Shown piece after piece: positions 5,723 through 6,478 of a stretch of DNA of 6,478 nucleotides. The stretch spans positions 1 to 6,478 of the forward strand of contig CALKMS010000162.1 of assembly GCA_938091145.1 (NCBI GenBank). Direction: 5' to 3'. The stretch is from an uncultured bacterium. GTDB lineage: Bacteria > Actinomycetota > Aquicultoria > SKW223 > CALKMS01. The position numbers and the translations under genes are program-made. Under the pieces are notes generated by a model that made no database searches, had not been told where the DNA came from, and saw only the letters and a program-made list of their open reading frames with translations. Position 1 is the first letter of the stretch; every line of letters begins with the position of its first letter.

Positions 5723-6478
5723 AAAGTTTTTTTATTTTATCTTCAAAGATTTCTGGTTTTATCTGGATATTAATTTATTTGTTATTTTTGCTGTGTCTTT
5801 GGTTTCGGCAGCTCTTTTTTTTCAACTTCTTTTTACTAACTCTGCTAATAAAGCAACTCAAGTTGGCTTTTCCCTTTTGAACGCTGATTATCTGCTGGTT
5901 CCTAAAGGAAAGGCAAAGAATATTAATAAGACCATTATTACTGGCGAACCCTTTAAGTTTTATTTTTCTCGAAAGATTTTGAGGAAAGTTAAAGAAGTTG
6001 AAGGGGTGGATAAAGTTTCTCCTTTATTGATTCTCGAATCAGCTCCGGCTTCCTGCTGTACGGTTGGAAATGTTTTATTGGTGGGGTTTGACCCGAAAAC
6101 TGATTTTTCTTTAACACCCTGGGTAAAAAAGACTCTGGGAGAAGAAATAGGGAAAGATGAGATTATTGTCGGCGACAATGTTAAAAGACCTTTGGGTCTT
6201 AACTTAAGATTTTACAATCATCGCTTTAGAGTAAAGGGCTCTTTAGCGCCTTTGGGACTGGGTTTTTACGACAATGGTGTCTTTATGAGGTTAGATGATG
6301 CTTATCAAATGGCTGAAGAAACCAAATATAAAAGATTTACCCGCCGTTTGAAGATTAAAAGAGGCGATATATCGGCGGTTATAATTCAGCGAAAAGCGGG
6401 ATTTAGTCGGAGGAGTTTTAAAAAGGCAATAGAAAGCAAACTCAGCAAACTTGATTTGGTTGAGATCGATCCAGTAGC
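5715..6478 (+). CDS. FtsX/MacB-like ABC transporter permease with ASCC motif, partial (cut by window end)
   Basis: The first 254 codons of a membrane permease remain open to the right edge. A basic N-terminus (LKKFFYF) leads into a hydrophobic helix at about residues 19-40. A long extracytoplasmic periplasmic-core-like domain follows: NADYLLVPKG (56-65), FYF near 82, a GVDKVSP turn (97-103), ASCC at 112-115, and GFDPKTDF (124-131). This NADxxxVPKG ... ASCC ... GFDPxTDF pattern fits a distinct group of FtsX-type permeases that work with a second permease, an ATPase and often a DUF4418 protein. I recall relatives near iron-uptake genes, such as the Campylobacter p19 locus, but cannot confirm this. 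The start is TTG at 5715: no ATG or GTG gives the N-terminal helix, a stop at 5697 limits the frame, and AAAGG (5701-5705) lies 9 bases upstream. The C-terminal transmembrane helices fall outside the window. Confidence 0.85.
   Translation, partial: MLKKFFYFIFKDFWFYLDINLFVIFAVSLVSAALFFQLLFTNSANKATQVGFSLLNADYLLVPKGKAKNINKTIITGEPFKFYFSRKILRKVKEVEGVDKVSPLLILESAPASCCTVGNVLLVGFDPKTDFSLTPWVKKTLGEEIGKDEIIVGDNVKRPLGLNLRFYNHRFRVKGSLAPLGLGFYDNGVFMRLDDAYQMAEETKYKRFTRRLKIKRGDISAVIIQRKAGFSRRSFKKAIESKLSKLDLVEIDPV

Noticed and set aside
5960..6178. Minus-strand open frame of 72 codons
   Set aside because: It is fully antisense to the ABC permease core domain, whose motifs are clear on the plus strand.

Overview
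The window is AT-rich DNA with standard bacterial signals: Shine-Dalgarno sequences, sigma70-type promoter hexamers, and GTG/TTG starts alongside ATG. It holds four protein genes: two on the minus strand covering most of positions 53-5104, and two on the plus strand from 5297 to the right edge. I see no rRNA, tRNA, CRISPR array or insertion sequence. The lineage cannot be fixed. The composition, a large beta-rich surface protein ending in a CxxCH heme motif, and a DUF4418/FtsX-type ABC module together suggest an uncultivated, probably anaerobic low-GC bacterium, but that is only a guess.

Left part, minus strand: a 426-residue MFS exporter of the MFS_3/EntS-like type (53-1333). Upstream of it is a gene-free stretch of 276 bases with weak hairpins and at best a weak promoter. 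Further upstream on the same strand is a very large gene (1610-5104) for an anchored or secreted multidomain protein. It has an N-terminal membrane segment, a beta domain ending in YPIIIDPT, a sialidase-like propeller with Asp-box motifs, several beta-sandwich modules, an FN3-like domain, and one CxxCH cytochrome c motif almost at its C-terminus. The last part looks like the front half of a doubled-CXXCH domain whose second half is missing.

Right part, plus strand: a divergent control region (5105-5296) separates the large gene from a small four-cysteine membrane protein (DUF4418 family, 5297-5722). This gene overlaps the start of an FtsX/MacB-like ABC transporter permease with an ASCC motif (from 5715), which runs off the window. 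The two form an operon that should continue with a second permease and an ATPase. Related permeases are, as far as I recall, found next to iron-handling genes, so metal or redox-linked export is a reasonable but unproven idea.

The divergent region is the best-supported regulatory element. It has a minus promoter with exact 17-base spacing, a plus promoter with a perfect extended -10, and small palindromes near the predicted start sites. The two promoters imply leaders of about 35-40 bases for both genes. This is why the starts are placed at 5104 (minus) and 5297 (plus) and not at the more upstream in-frame TTG codons.
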